A DNA stretch of 64,000 nt, from the NCBI RefSeq assembly GCF_003071345.1, contig NZ_QCYK01000002.1, forward strand, positions 310,001 through 374,000, given 5' to 3'. Below, one piece after another: positions 37,000 to 49,100 of the stretch. Position numbers and translations under genes: made by a program. This DNA comes from Chitinophaga parva (GTDB lineage Bacteria > Bacteroidota > Bacteroidia > Chitinophagales > Chitinophagaceae). Position 1 is the first letter of the stretch; every line of letters begins with the position of its first letter. Below the pieces are notes generated by a model that saw only the letters and a program-made list of their open reading frames with translations, ran no database searches and was not told where the DNA came from.

Positions 37000-37836
37000 T
37001 TAAAAGTCGGTTGACCTGCTCAGCGCTTCGTTGGCGGCCAGGTCATTTTGCAGCACTTCAATTTTGTTATAAGCCATTCCGAGCGCATCACTTCCCATGA
37101 AGAAATGAAGTGGCGGGGTTTCGCTTTCCGCTAATTGAATAAACGCAACGGCTGCTTTGTCAGGGTTTCCCAACTGCTTGCCATTCATTTCGGTTTGGTG
37201 CCACTGTTCAGAATTTCTTGCCAATGTATAGCCGGCGATCGGATTTTGAGGAAGGCGAAGCGAGTCTTTATCTAAAAAACTAGTGCGGAAATACCCTGGA
37301 TATACAATCGTTGCCTTTATCCCAAATTCTTTTGCTTCTACAGATAAAGATTCTGTAAGACCAGCCAATGCAAATTTTGTGGCACTATAAATACCAAAGC
37401 TCGGGAATGTGCCGATCAGCCCTCCAATAGAAGAAACGTTGATAACGTGCCCTGATCTTTTGTTGCGGAAATGTGGCATAACGCTTCTGATCACATGCAG
37501 CGCACCAAACACGTTGGTGTCAAAATTTTGACGGTCTTCCCGGTCGGTCAATTCTTCCAAGGTGCCAAATTGTATATAACCTGCGTTGTTTACAACCACA
37601 TCAATACCACCAAAGGTGTCAATGGCTTTTGAAATGGCGCTTCTTACACTTTGTTCATCCGTCACATCTACTTCCAACGGCAGAAAATGTGCAGCTGTTC
37701 CAACTTCCTGCTGTAATCGTTCAACAGTCCTGGAGGTGGCGGCAACCTGGTATCCGTTACTCAACAGTTTTTTAACTAAGGATAATCCCAATCCTTTGGA
37801 TGCTCCTGTTACAAACCATACTTTTTTTGTGTCCAT
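37000..37836 (-). CDS. Short-chain dehydrogenase/reductase
   Basis: NAD(P)-dependent oxidoreductase of 278 residues: cofactor motif VTGASKGLGLSLVKKL, DVTD, NNAGYIQFG, catalytic YSATKFALAG and VYPGYFRTSF. It resembles the SDR group annotated as oxidoreductase or ketoreductase in soil Bacteroidota; the substrate is unknown. It lies upstream of AraC paralogue 2, mirroring the aldo/keto reductase plus AraC paralogue 1 pair. Confidence 0.92.
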   Translation of the reverse strand: MDTKKVWFVTGASKGLGLSLVKKLLSNGYQVAATSRTVERLQQEVGTAAHFLPLEVDVTDEQSVRSAISKAIDTFGGIDVVVNNAGYIQFGTLEELTDREDRQNFDTNVFGALHVIRSVMPHFRNKRSGHVINVSSIGGLIGTFPSFGIYSATKFALAGLTESLSVEAKEFGIKATIVYPGYFRTSFLDKDSLRLPQNPIAGYTLARNSEQWHQTEMNGKQLGNPDKAAVAFIQLAESETPPLHFFMGSDALGMAYNKIEVLQNDLAANEALSRSTDF

Positions 37837-38039
37837 TTTTGCAATTTTTAATTATTGAATGCTGACACTGCAAAATTGGAATGAATGGAGCGCGTGAAAT
37901 TAACCAAATCAATGCTTGTTGTAATCAAAACAACGATTGCCTGAGAGCTTAAAAAAAGAGCCTTGTTTATGAGTGATTATATTGTTGGTGAGGGGACTTT
38001 GTATTTTTAACACATCACTAAGCGGTGATCATAATCCCT

Positions 38040-38930
38040 TTACTGGCCCTCATGCGTCTTATCAAAATACTCCCGCTGCAATTCCAGTGTTTTTGTATCC
38101 GCCTTTACCGCTTTGATGGCCTTTTCCAGGTCACTGATCACATGCGCTGTAACAAACTGTCCCATTTCTTTCGTGGCCTTGCTGCCATCGCCGGCGTAGT
38201 GGTTCGGGTAGCTTGCGTACCACCAGATAGCGGTGTAAATATTCGGAATAGCGAGGCGGTGCTGGTTCACACCGGATTCAATATTGGCACTGTCTAGTTT
38301 TACGAGGTCCGGACGCAGGTACAGCAGCACGGAGGTTTCCCTTTCCCCCGCGTGCTGGTCGCCGGCAGGGTCAGATTTGTGCATGCGTGTCAGCGTATTG
38401 TTGTACGCGGAGTCTGTGCTGGGCACAAAGAAGTACACGGCGTAGTTGCGGCGTTTTTCCAGGCGGGTTTGAATAAAATACCGCAGGAATTCCGGGTTGC
38501 CGCCATGCACATTTACGAGGATGATCTTGTCGAACCCGTTACGGGCAATTTCGTCGCAGGTGGCTTCCAGCATATCCCATACCACGCGCTCCGGCAGGGC
38601 AAAGGTGCCTGGCTCGTGACGGGCCTCATTGATCTGCCCATAAAAATAGTCGGGAAACACCACGGCGTATTCTTTTTTGGTAGCCCGGGCCGCCCACTCG
38701 CGTACCTGTATAAGGTCTGAGCCGATCGGCGCATGCGGGCCATGCTTTTCGAGGATGCCAACAGGCAAAATGCAAGTGCGGGAAGACTTCTCCATCGCCC
38801 TGGGCCAGTCGCTGGCTGTGAGTTCGTCCCAGCGGGCGGGCAGGTTAGCGGGTGATTGTGCCTGGGCACGGTTGTTAGTAAACAGCAGCAATGCCAGTAC
38901 GGCTATTGCTGACAGGAAAGCACGGTTCAT
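38040..38930 (-). CDS. Exported creatininase-family amidohydrolase
   Basis: Metal-dependent amidohydrolase of the creatininase fold, 296 residues after choosing ATG 38930, which directly precedes a signal peptide (LSAIAVLALLLFTNNRAQAQ). Metal-site motifs are LPVGILEKHGPHAPIGSD (Glu, His, Asp), NVHGGN (His) and HAGERETS (Glu). Secreted members of this family occur in many Bacteroidota; true creatinine hydrolysis is not implied. It is monocistronic as far as can be seen. Confidence 0.87.
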   Translation of the reverse strand: MNRAFLSAIAVLALLLFTNNRAQAQSPANLPARWDELTASDWPRAMEKSSRTCILPVGILEKHGPHAPIGSDLIQVREWAARATKKEYAVVFPDYFYGQINEARHEPGTFALPERVVWDMLEATCDEIARNGFDKIILVNVHGGNPEFLRYFIQTRLEKRRNYAVYFFVPSTDSAYNNTLTRMHKSDPAGDQHAGERETSVLLYLRPDLVKLDSANIESGVNQHRLAIPNIYTAIWWYASYPNHYAGDGSKATKEMGQFVTAHVISDLEKAIKAVKADTKTLELQREYFDKTHEGQ

Positions 38931-39406
38931 AACAGTGGGATTTTTACAGGAAAGAAAAATAATAAAAAAAATCTGCCGGGACCAATGTGCTGGATGAGCG
39001 GTAAAGAAGGGCATCCTTAAATAACCAGTAGAAATGGGAGCTGGCGTGTTAACCGGTCATTAACTAAAATATGACCGTTCCGGACGAAAAGGATAGCGGA
39101 ATTATTTTTTTTTCTAGCACATGAACGCACTAATTTGTGACACCGGTTCCCCATTGCTTACCGTTTAAATAGTATAGGAAAACGGGGTGCACGCCAATGG
39201 TAAATCTTCATTACCACACCGGTATTAACTTCCCCAGTTCTGCTTAGCCGAGCCTTTTTGCTGCTTTAACGGCAACGCACCGGACGTTTGTAATGTGTAC
39301 TTGCATGGCCCGTAGCCCTGCATGGGCCGGATAATCCGTAAAAAACATACGCGCAACGAAAGCTGACTGCGCGCATAACGGGTTATATACGGCGTGGGAA
39401 TGTGAG
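38931..39406. other. Intergenic region, no gene recognised
   Basis: About 475 bases between two minus-strand genes. A T-rich run lies near 39105-39113 and a TGCATGG direct repeat at about 39303 and 39319. A 110-codon minus frame overlapping 39225-39557 is a shadow of the DoxX gene. No RNA gene or strong terminator was seen. Confidence 0.4.
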
Positions 39407-39772
39407 TTACCCATTGATCTTGTGGTACGTAAAATAAGAAGTGAAGAGGATGGCCAGGCCTACCAGCGGGGCAATGCTTTGCCCGCCAAAACCGTCTACC
39501 ACGGTGTGAGATACGCAGGCGCTGATCATCACAAAGGTAAAGCCTGCATAGGGCCATTCCTTGATACGCCCTTTGAATGCCGGGATGATGAGCACCAGGG
39601 CGCCTATCACCTTGAACACCACGAGCAGGATGCCAAAATAGCGCGGGTATTGCAGGTGCAGGATGCCATCATCCATGGCGGTTTTGCTGGTGCCGAAAAC
39701 AGCAGGCATGACCCCCTCAAAGAGGAAAATAATGCTGGTGGTGATCCAGTAAATGATCTTTGTGTTTTTCAT
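39407..39772 (-). CDS. DoxX-like membrane protein
   Basis: 121-residue inner-membrane protein with four predicted helices (IIYWITTSIIFLFEG; YFGILLVVFKVIGALVLII; YAGFTFVMISACVSH; APLVGLAILFTSYFTY). The LQYPRYFGILLVVFKVIGA block is typical of the DoxX-like (DoxX_2) family, some members of which work with quinones or oxidoreductases. I chose ATG 39772 because the upstream extension is not membrane-like and covers the promoter at 39839-39870. The promoter carries LacI-type palindromes shared with the kinase and GH109 genes. Confidence 0.82.
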   Translation of the reverse strand: MKNTKIIYWITTSIIFLFEGVMPAVFGTSKTAMDDGILHLQYPRYFGILLVVFKVIGALVLIIPAFKGRIKEWPYAGFTFVMISACVSHTVVDGFGGQSIAPLVGLAILFTSYFTYHKING

Positions 39773-39838
39773 GAAGAAGGATTTAGAAGAATGAGGTTTA
39801 AGATGCCCGTAAGTGGGTGGAAGGAATAACGTGTGGTT

Positions 39839-39896
39839 CAAATGTAGGGAATTTGCGAAATTGGCGCAAACGTTTGCAGCCAAAATCAAACGTTTG
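39839..39896 (-). promoter_or_regulatory. DoxX promoter with two LacI/PurR-type palindromes
   Basis: On the minus strand a perfect -7 element TACATTTG (39846-39839) lies 20 bases after a TTTG element (39870-39867). That TTTG is part of the perfect palindrome GCAAACGTTTGC (39866-39877). A second copy, CAAACGTTTG, lies at 39887-39896, with centres 20 bases apart. A protein bound to the first site would cover the -33 element. Confidence 0.75.
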
Positions 39897-40096
39897 CGTG
39901 AAGGCCCCGCCCTGGCAAGGATTATAAATTGTGATAAAAAAGAAGGAATTTAAAGGTTACCATCAACCAATGCAGCTTTCCCAGGCGTTTCGAGCAAGTC
40001 GTCCCCGTTATGTGTGATGCTTCGTGTTCCCCTGAACATAATCCTGCAATAATTGTTTGCAAAATGCATGAACCAATTACAATGAGCATATTTCGC

Positions 40097-40141
40097 GCAA
40101 GCGTTTGCACGTACGGGCAATACCCGCGGGTATTACCTTTG
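40097..40141 (+). promoter_or_regulatory. Kinase promoter with LacI-type site and a 16-base palindrome
   Basis: GCAAGCGTTTGC at 40097-40108 (one mismatch from the perfect palindrome) is followed by the perfect palindrome AATACCCGCGGGTATT at 40119-40134 and an exact -7 element TACCTTTG at 40134-40141. The LacI-type centre is 31.5 bases before the -7 start, the same distance as in the GH109 promoter. The gene starts at 40183. Confidence 0.65.
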
Positions 40142-40182
40142 ATGCGGAAATTATCAATAGACTATTCAATTCAAATTGTCGC

Positions 40183-41253
40183 ATGTTGCAGTCGATATTG
40201 AAAGCATACGGATTGAGCGCAGCACAGTGCAAGGTGCGTCCTTTTGGCAGTGGTTTGATCAATCACACCTGGAAAGTGGAATGCCCCGGCGGAGAACGTG
40301 ATTATATACTGCAGCAGATCAACCAGGATGTATTTACCAACCCGGAAGATATTGCCCTCAACCTCAGTGCCCTGGCGGCATACCTGCGGGAGCATGTGCC
40401 CGGTTACATCTTCCCTGAGCCACTGACCACCCTGGACGGCAATACCATTGTACGTGACGAGGACGGCTATTTCCGTCTCATGCCCTTCATAGGCCCTTCT
40501 GTGGCATATGACGTAGTGACCTCGCCCGCCAAGGCCTATGAAGCCGCCAAGCAATTTGGCCGCTTTACGCACCTGCTGGAAGGTTTTCCTGCAGCTGAGC
40601 TACGCATTACCCTGGCAGGCTTCCATGACCTTTCCCTGCGCTACCAGCAGTTTGAAACCGCCCTCCTGCAGGGGGATAAGGACCGCATTGCCGCTTCGCG
40701 GGATAGCATCATCCGTGCACAGCAGTTCCGTGGCATTGTTACAACGTATGAGCATATACGGGTCAGCCAGGATTTCAAATTGCGGGTTACGCACCATGAC
40801 ACCAAGATCAGCAACGTGCTTTTTGATGAAAAAGGGAAAGGCCTTTGCGTAATAGACCTGGACACCGTGATGCCCGGTTATTTCATCAGCGACCTGGGTG
40901 ATATGCTGCGCACCTATCTTTCGCCGGTTACGGAGGAAGAGGCAGATCTGAGCAAGATAGAGATCCGCGATCACTACTTCACGGCCATTGTAGACGGCTA
41001 TCTCAGTGAAATGAAGCACAGCCTCACGCAGGCGGAGCTGCGCCACCTGGTGTATGCCGGTAAGTTCATGATCTATATGCAGGCCCTGCGCTTCCTCACA
41101 GACCACCTGAACAACGACCGCTATTATGGCGCCCGTTACGAAGGTCATAACCTGGTACGCGCCAATAACCAGCTGGTACTGCTGGAGCAGCTCTCCGCCA
41201 AAGAAGAGACATTCAACAATATGATCCGGAAGATGTTGCAGCTTCCGGTTTAA
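40183..41253 (+). CDS. NahK-like N-acetylhexosamine 1-kinase (phosphotransferase family)
   Basis: Predicted anomeric sugar kinase, 356 residues, of the aminoglycoside-phosphotransferase fold. The catalytic block THHDTKISNVLFD and the metal block VIDLDTVMPG match N-acetylhexosamine 1-kinase, as do RFLTDHLNNDRYY and YEGHNLVRA near the C-terminus; length is also the same. It would phosphorylate GlcNAc or GalNAc at C1 in the cytoplasm. I chose ATG 40183 because the upstream frame runs through the promoter elements. It shares an operator type with the nearby GH109-like gene, which would supply GalNAc. Confidence 0.8.
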   Translation: MLQSILKAYGLSAAQCKVRPFGSGLINHTWKVECPGGERDYILQQINQDVFTNPEDIALNLSALAAYLREHVPGYIFPEPLTTLDGNTIVRDEDGYFRLMPFIGPSVAYDVVTSPAKAYEAAKQFGRFTHLLEGFPAAELRITLAGFHDLSLRYQQFETALLQGDKDRIAASRDSIIRAQQFRGIVTTYEHIRVSQDFKLRVTHHDTKISNVLFDEKGKGLCVIDLDTVMPGYFISDLGDMLRTYLSPVTEEEADLSKIEIRDHYFTAIVDGYLSEMKHSLTQAELRHLVYAGKFMIYMQALRFLTDHLNNDRYYGARYEGHNLVRANNQLVLLEQLSAKEETFNNMIRKMLQLPV

Positions 41254-41297
41254 GCAGCAAAATCGTTTTAGACAGCAACAAGTAAAGCAACGTGGTA

Positions 41298-41331
41298 AAA
41301 GGGCCCTGCAGCAATGCGGGGCTCTTTTAAT
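41298..41331 (+). terminator. Terminator of the kinase gene
   Basis: A 12-base stem with two G-U pairs (AAAGGGCCCTGC at 41298-41309 with GCGGGGCTCTTT at 41316-41327) around AGCAAT, followed by TTAATT. It lies 45 bases after the stop. Confidence 0.75.
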
Positions 41332-41372
41332 TGTACCGGGCCTGATCGCATACGCAAGGTGTTACCGGGCAC

Positions 41373-41400
41373 AAAAAAGCCCCACGTGGACACGCAGGGC
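41373..41400 (-). terminator. Terminator of the GH109-like gene
   Basis: On the minus strand GCCCTGCGTG (41400-41391) pairs with CACGTGGGGC (41388-41379) with two wobble pairs and is followed by six T residues (41378-41373). It lies about 33 bases after the stop of the minus-strand gene. Confidence 0.7.
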
Positions 41401-41433
41401 GGGGTATAAAAATAATAACCGTTTCGTCTCAAA

Positions 41434-43625
<2,192 letters not shown>

Positions 43626-43804
43626 AGTGCAAATCACGGGAATTTTTGCTTTGCGTGTGTGTTTTCTGGTTAATATGTATGATCATTTTCCACGATTTTG
43701 ATTGACTGTCTGGCACTAGTTACCAATTCTAAAACTGTATAATCCATTGATAATGTGTTCCAAAATCGATTTAGTAAACCAGATGTAAAAAACCTTCAAT
43801 AAAA

Positions 43805-43842
43805 TTTGTTAAAATTGATTTATGTACATATGTTTGTACATA
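43805..43842 (+). promoter_or_regulatory. Promoter of the six-hairpin glycosidase with operator over the -7 element
   Basis: A TTTG element (43805-43808) and an exact -7 element TATGTTTG (43829-43836) are spaced by 20 bases. The inverted repeat TATGTACA (43821-43828), TATGTT, TGTACATA (43835-43842) covers the -7 element. The gene starts 27 bases downstream. The same 22-base repeat with one changed base lies at 50899-50920. Confidence 0.8.
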
Positions 43843-43869
43843 TATCCAGGGCCCGAATAAAGCCACGTT

Positions 43870-45435
43870 ATGAAGAATTTTACGACCAAAGCCGCCGCTG
43901 TTGGTTTGTTGTGGGGGTGTGCATTTTATCAGCCGTGTGCAGGGAAAACAAACAGTAGCATTTACCATCTTCCATATAAACTGAATGCATTACCTCACGG
44001 TGGTGAGCATGGGCTGACCTTGGCACACAACCGTGCGCATGGGCTGGCCATTACACTCAATAGTGAAGAGGCGCTGGCACCGGATTTCACTTGCCCCTTT
44101 ACTAAATCGATTCTGCAAGTAAAGGATATTACACCTCCTCCAATTCAGGGTGCTACATACACTATTATACCAGATCCTGCAGTACTTACTAATAATGTGG
44201 CAGGCGATTCTTTAAAGGTATTGGCTAAAACGATTTTGCAGGACAGCCGGCTGGATACCATCCAGGCCCGGGCACTGCGCCTCCTCACCGGCTTTGCGGC
44301 CGGCACCTCCTATGGGGAAGTATGGATCCGGGATTTTAACACCTTCATCCGGGGCTCCCTGCAGGTAGCCCCGCAGGAAAAAGTGAAAGAAATGCTGCTG
44401 CGTTTCTTCCAGCTCCAGGGCGAAGATGGTAACATCGTAGACGGATTCATCCCGAAGGAAAAGGCCTATGTGGGCTACGAATACCGCTACTCCGACCTGG
44501 CGCCGGGATGGGCTGCCCATAAGAACACCGTGGAAACAGACCAGGAGTCGTCCCTGGTACAGGCCATTAAAAAGTATATTGATGCCACCGGCGATACTTC
44601 CATCCTTCATGAAACGATAGGTGGTAAAACAGTGCTGGCCCGCCTGGAAGATGCTTTTGCATATTTGCTGAAAGACCGCTGGTCTGAAAAATATGGCCTG
44701 GTCACCGGCGCTACTACGATAGACTGGGGTGATGTGCAACCGGAAAAAGGATGGGGTGTCCGCATTAATGAACATACCAAATGGGCGATCGATATTTATG
44801 ACAATGCCATGCTGCTCATCGCCCTGCACGACTTTAACACCATACTGCCGAGGGGATACAAACCACGGCGCGACTGGAATACTGTAGCAGCGGGCATCCG
44901 CAGGCACGTGCGCCAGTACCTCTGGCAATCGAAAGCGCAAAAATATTTACCCCACCTGTACTTAAACGGAAGCCCTTTCTCTGCTGGTTTCAACGAAGCT
45001 GCCATCCTGTACACCGGTGGCACCGCCTGCGCGGTGCTGGCGGGATTGCACAACAAAGCGGAGATCGCCGCCATCAACCGGCAGATGCTGGCCGCTGCGG
45101 CCAAAGAAAAATATGCCACTATCGGGATAACGGTATACCCGCCTTACCCCGAAAAAGAGTTTCCCAACATGAAGCCGTACGTATACCAGAATGCAGGCGA
45201 CTGGACCTGGTTTGGCGGCCGCATGATCCAAGCCCTTACCGCAAACGGATTCGTGAAAGAAGCGTACAGCGAATTATCGCCGATGATAGACCGTGCGCTT
45301 GAACAAAAAGGATTTCATGAGTGGTATGATGTGGAAACCGGCGCCCCTAAAGGTTCGGGAGACTTTAGGGGAGAGGCCGGTGTGCTGTACGATGCCATCT
45401 CCCAGCTCAGGCAATGGGCAAAACAACACGCATAA
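43870..45435 (+). CDS. Exported six-hairpin (alpha/alpha barrel) glycosidase-like protein
   Basis: 521-residue exported protein with a signal peptide (about 1-25). The catalytic region (about 100-510) has the alternating helices of the six-hairpin superfamily: GEVWIRDFNTFIRG, NIVDGFIPKEKAYVGY, VETDQESSLVQAIKKY, TTIDWGDVQPEKGWG with acidic residues expected for catalysis, and NAGDWTWFGGRM. It resembles amylo-alpha-1,6-glucosidase or GH63/GH125-like proteins, but I cannot place it in one family. The GntR-type operator in its promoter is shared with the GH38 gene, so an alpha-mannoside or related substrate is likely. Confidence 0.72.
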   Translation: MKNFTTKAAAVGLLWGCAFYQPCAGKTNSSIYHLPYKLNALPHGGEHGLTLAHNRAHGLAITLNSEEALAPDFTCPFTKSILQVKDITPPPIQGATYTIIPDPAVLTNNVAGDSLKVLAKTILQDSRLDTIQARALRLLTGFAAGTSYGEVWIRDFNTFIRGSLQVAPQEKVKEMLLRFFQLQGEDGNIVDGFIPKEKAYVGYEYRYSDLAPGWAAHKNTVETDQESSLVQAIKKYIDATGDTSILHETIGGKTVLARLEDAFAYLLKDRWSEKYGLVTGATTIDWGDVQPEKGWGVRINEHTKWAIDIYDNAMLLIALHDFNTILPRGYKPRRDWNTVAAGIRRHVRQYLWQSKAQKYLPHLYLNGSPFSAGFNEAAILYTGGTACAVLAGLHNKAEIAAINRQMLAAAAKEKYATIGITVYPPYPEKEFPNMKPYVYQNAGDWTWFGGRMIQALTANGFVKEAYSELSPMIDRALEQKGFHEWYDVETGAPKGSGDFRGEAGVLYDAISQLRQWAKQHA

Positions 45436-46128
45436 CTATTACGTATATATTCGATAACCAGCATCACGTTAAGACGAAAAGCCTCGGAACAACCTCGAAA
45501 CAAAAGATCATCAGGCGCAGCCGCTGTATATTATTACTAAAGCACATTACAGCGGCAACGCCGCCATCCACGGTAACAAACAGTAAGTCACAAAGGAAAC
45601 ACAGTAATTCACAAGCAAAACAGTATTCACAAGCAAAACAGTAGTACAAAAAACCGTATCGCGCAAAAACAGCTCTCTAAAACATTGTCAAAAGCCACGT
45701 TCAGCGCAAAGCAAAACAGTAAGCAGTTACACACGCAAAGGCCGTCATTGCAACAACCGCCGGCAAAACCTGGAACTAATTACAGCATCACGCGTGTAAC
45801 GGTTTTACACGTCCCGGGCACCCGGGACCCATCAATAAATTCATTGATCCGAAACAGTACACGAAACCGCGTGTTCCGGCAATCCGTTGAGAGAAATGTA
45901 GCACAGATCCGTGTTATAGCCCGTCAGCCATTCAACAGTAGCAGCAGGGAGACCAGTTTCTGAAACATTAAACCTTAAAAAACGTCGTCACAGTAACAAC
46001 ACTACGTTAGCGACACATATCGTCATTCCATTTACCCGCTGCGCCCGCACACACACTGCCCGGCGCGGCCGGGCTTGTATTGCCAATTTCAGTACCACAA
46101 TATCATATCATCATCTAAAACTCCCGTT
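45436..46128 (+). other. Long AC-rich leader before the second SusC gene
   Basis: About 690 bases without a credible gene. It contains a tandem repeat (45607-45642), a GCAAAACAGTA-like element that recurs near 45711, an inverted repeat CGTGTAA-CGGTT-TTACACG (45793-45811) and a CCCGGGCACCCGGG segment (45813-45826). A 92-codon frame at 45685-45963 has low-complexity composition and is probably not coding. The region may be a long 5' leader of the SusCD transcript or a decayed gene. Confidence 0.5.
45607..45642. repeat. 18-base tandem repeat, two copies
   Basis: ATTCACAAGCAAAACAGT occurs twice in direct succession, preceded by an imperfect third copy (about 45589-45606). The unit length is a multiple of three but the frame around it is not convincingly coding. 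Confidence 0.8.
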
Positions 46129-49100
46129 ATGAAGAGAAAACTTGTCTATGCACTTGCATGCTTGCTGCTCTCCCTGCATGCAATGGCCCAGCACAAAATC
46201 AGTGGCCGGGTCACCGACGCCAAAGACAACACGCCACTACCCAGTGTGTCTGTGGTGATCAAGGGCACGCACACCGGCACCATGTCCGATGCCAATGGTA
46301 ATTTTACCCTCACCATTCCCGGCAGCCAGGCCACCCTGCAGGTATCGTACGTAGGATACGACCAGCAGGACATCCCGGTAACAACGCAGACCACTACGCT
46401 CAATATTGCCCTGGTGCCCAAAGTGAACCAGATCAGTGACGTGGTGGTGATCGGTTATGGTACGGTAAAGAAATCCGACCTTACCGGCTCGGTAGCCACG
46501 GTAAAGGCAGAACAACTCATGGACAAGCCCGTGCCTAACGTAAGCCAGGCCTTGCAGGGTAAAGTGGCCGGCGTAGACGTAAGCGTGAACAGCAACGCCC
46601 CCGGTGCTGCTGCCAAGGTGCGCGTGCGCGGCCTGGGGTCCATCAACCTGGCCATTGATCCGCTGTATGTAGTGGACGGGGTGATCGGTGTGGATGGTAA
46701 CTCCCTCGACCCGAATGACATCGCATCCCTGGAAGTATTGAAGGACGCGTCTTCCACCGCTATCTACGGTGCACGTGGTGCAAACGGTGTGATCATCATC
46801 ACCACCAAACGTGGCCGCGCCGGCAATGCCACCGTGACCTACGATGGTAACGTGAACCTGGCTGAAAACTACCGCCACCTGCCTACGTTGAATTCTGAAG
46901 AATTTGTAAAGGTCTACAACCAGGCTTTTGCAAACGATACCAAGTTTGACCCGAACGGCGGTACCTGGACGCCTCCCAAGGAGCTCAACCACATCAACTT
47001 CCCCAAACTGTTTGACCAGAACGACAAACCCATTTATAATACCAACTGGGAAAAGGAAACTTACAAACCGGCTATCTCCACCCAGCACCAGCTGAACTTC
47101 CAGGGTGGTAACGAGCGGAGCGTATACAGCCTGTCACTCGGCTACCTGGACCAGAATGGTATCATGGTGAACTCCTGGTTCAAACGTTACTCTGCCCGTT
47201 TCACGATGGACAACGATATTAAGAAATGGCTGAAGGTAGGTGGTAGCCTTTCTGTGATCAACAGCCGCCAGAACCTGGTGTCTGACGCCAACGGCTCCCT
47301 GAACGTGCCGCGCATGGTAACGGAAGAGGTTCCCATTGTACCGATCAAGTATCCTGATGGTACCTGGGCAGGCAACAATGACATTGATGGCCTCGAAGGT
47401 GGCCCTAACCCGGTGCACATTGCCAAGAGCCGCTACACTATCAATAACAGGGTACTGGGCCTGGGCGATGCTTACCTGTTGTTCCACATCACACCGGAGC
47501 TGGATTTCAAATCTGACTTTGGTTTCAGCCTCACTTCAGAAAAGAACAACTTCTACTCCGGCCAGGACCTGCCTCACCTGTCTCAGGACCAGGGCGGCCA
47601 GGCCAGCATCACTACCAATACTTATAAATACTGGCAGTCTGAAAACTACTTTACTTACAATAAGAAATTCAATGCCAACAACAGCATGACCGCCCTGTTG
47701 GGTATTTCATTCCAGCAGTATGCCAATGAATATGCTTACGTGGAAGGCCAGAACTTTGTAACAGACTTCCTGGCATGGCATGCGTTGAATGCCGCCGCAG
47801 TACGTTCTTCCATCAATGGCAATGACGGTATGTGGCGCATGCAGTCTGAGTTTGCGCGCGTTACATACAACCTTAAAGACCGCTACCTGTTTACCGGTAC
47901 GGCACGTTACGATGGTTCTTCCAAATTTGGCACGAACAACAAATATGGTTTCTTCCCCTCATTGGGCGCTGCATGGCGTGTGTCACAAGAGGATTTCATG
48001 AAAGATGTGAAAGGCATCACCAACCTGAAAATACGCGCCAGCTTTGGTGCTGCGGGTAACTCAGAGTTGCCTTCCTACAAATCTGAAGCACAAACCTCTG
48101 CCAGCACCGTGGTGCTTGGAGGCGCCAGCCAGCCTACTTTGTTGCCCAACTACCTGGGTAATCCAGACCTGAAATGGGAACGTTCCGTGCAGGCGGATGC
48201 AGGTATCGAACTGGGATTGTTCCAGGACCGCATTAACCTGAACGTGGATTACTACCACCGCAAAACCAAGGACCTGCTGCTGCAGGCGCCCATTCCCTGG
48301 AGCGCCGGTATGCGTGAGGCAGACCTGTATGAGAACGTGGGCTCCGTGTTGAACACCGGTATTGAAGTAGCACTGAATACTGTGAACGTAAAAACAAAGA
48401 ACGTTACCTGGAGCACCACCTTCCTCTTTTCCCATAACAAGAACAAGATCCTGGCGCTTAATGATGGTAATGCAGACATCTTCCCCGGTCCCAACTTCCT
48501 GGGCCAGACCAACGTGCTGCGTGTAGGAGAGCCCATCGGTTCTTTCTACGGTATGACCCGTCTCGGTATTTACAGCGAAGCAGAAGAAGCAGAAGCAGCG
48601 TCTCATGGCCTGCACTCCGGCGACCGCAAATACCTGTATAACAAAGACGGTAGCGTAAACTACAGCATCATTGGCCAAAGCACTCCGAAATGGACCGGCA
48701 ACATTACCAGTACCCTGAACTACAAGAACTGGGATTTCTCTTTTGATATCCGCATTGTGCAAGGCATCAATACTGCTGCTACTTTCAAGCACTCTTCAGA
48801 AGACCGCCAGACCCTGGCCAATAGCCTGAAAACGGTACTGAATGCATGGACCCCGGATCACCAGACCGGCATGGTAGCCCAGGTGCGCAGCTACAAATTC
48901 ACCCAGGATTCTCACTTTGATACCTGGTGGGTAGAAAATGGTTCCTTCATCCGCGGCCAGAACTTTGCACTGGGTTACAGCCTGCCTTCTGCTGTGCTGA
49001 CCCGCTCCCACATCAACAAGTTCCGTGTTTATGCCAGCGTACAGAACCTCTTTATCATCACCAAGTACACTGGTTACGATCCTGAAGTAGATACTTACAA

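Noticed and set aside
38931..39406. GGCCC/GGGCC and TGCATGG repeats considered as a regulatory RNA or attachment site
   Set aside because: Short, imperfect and not placed near a start or a T-run; likely chance.
45588..45642. Short direct repeats considered as a CRISPR array
   Set aside because: Two to three adjacent copies with no spacers and no cas genes nearby.
45685..45963. 92-codon plus-strand frame in the SusC leader
   Set aside because: Low-complexity Ser/Gln/Arg-rich product without fold-like pattern, inside repeat-rich DNA; composition explains the open frame.
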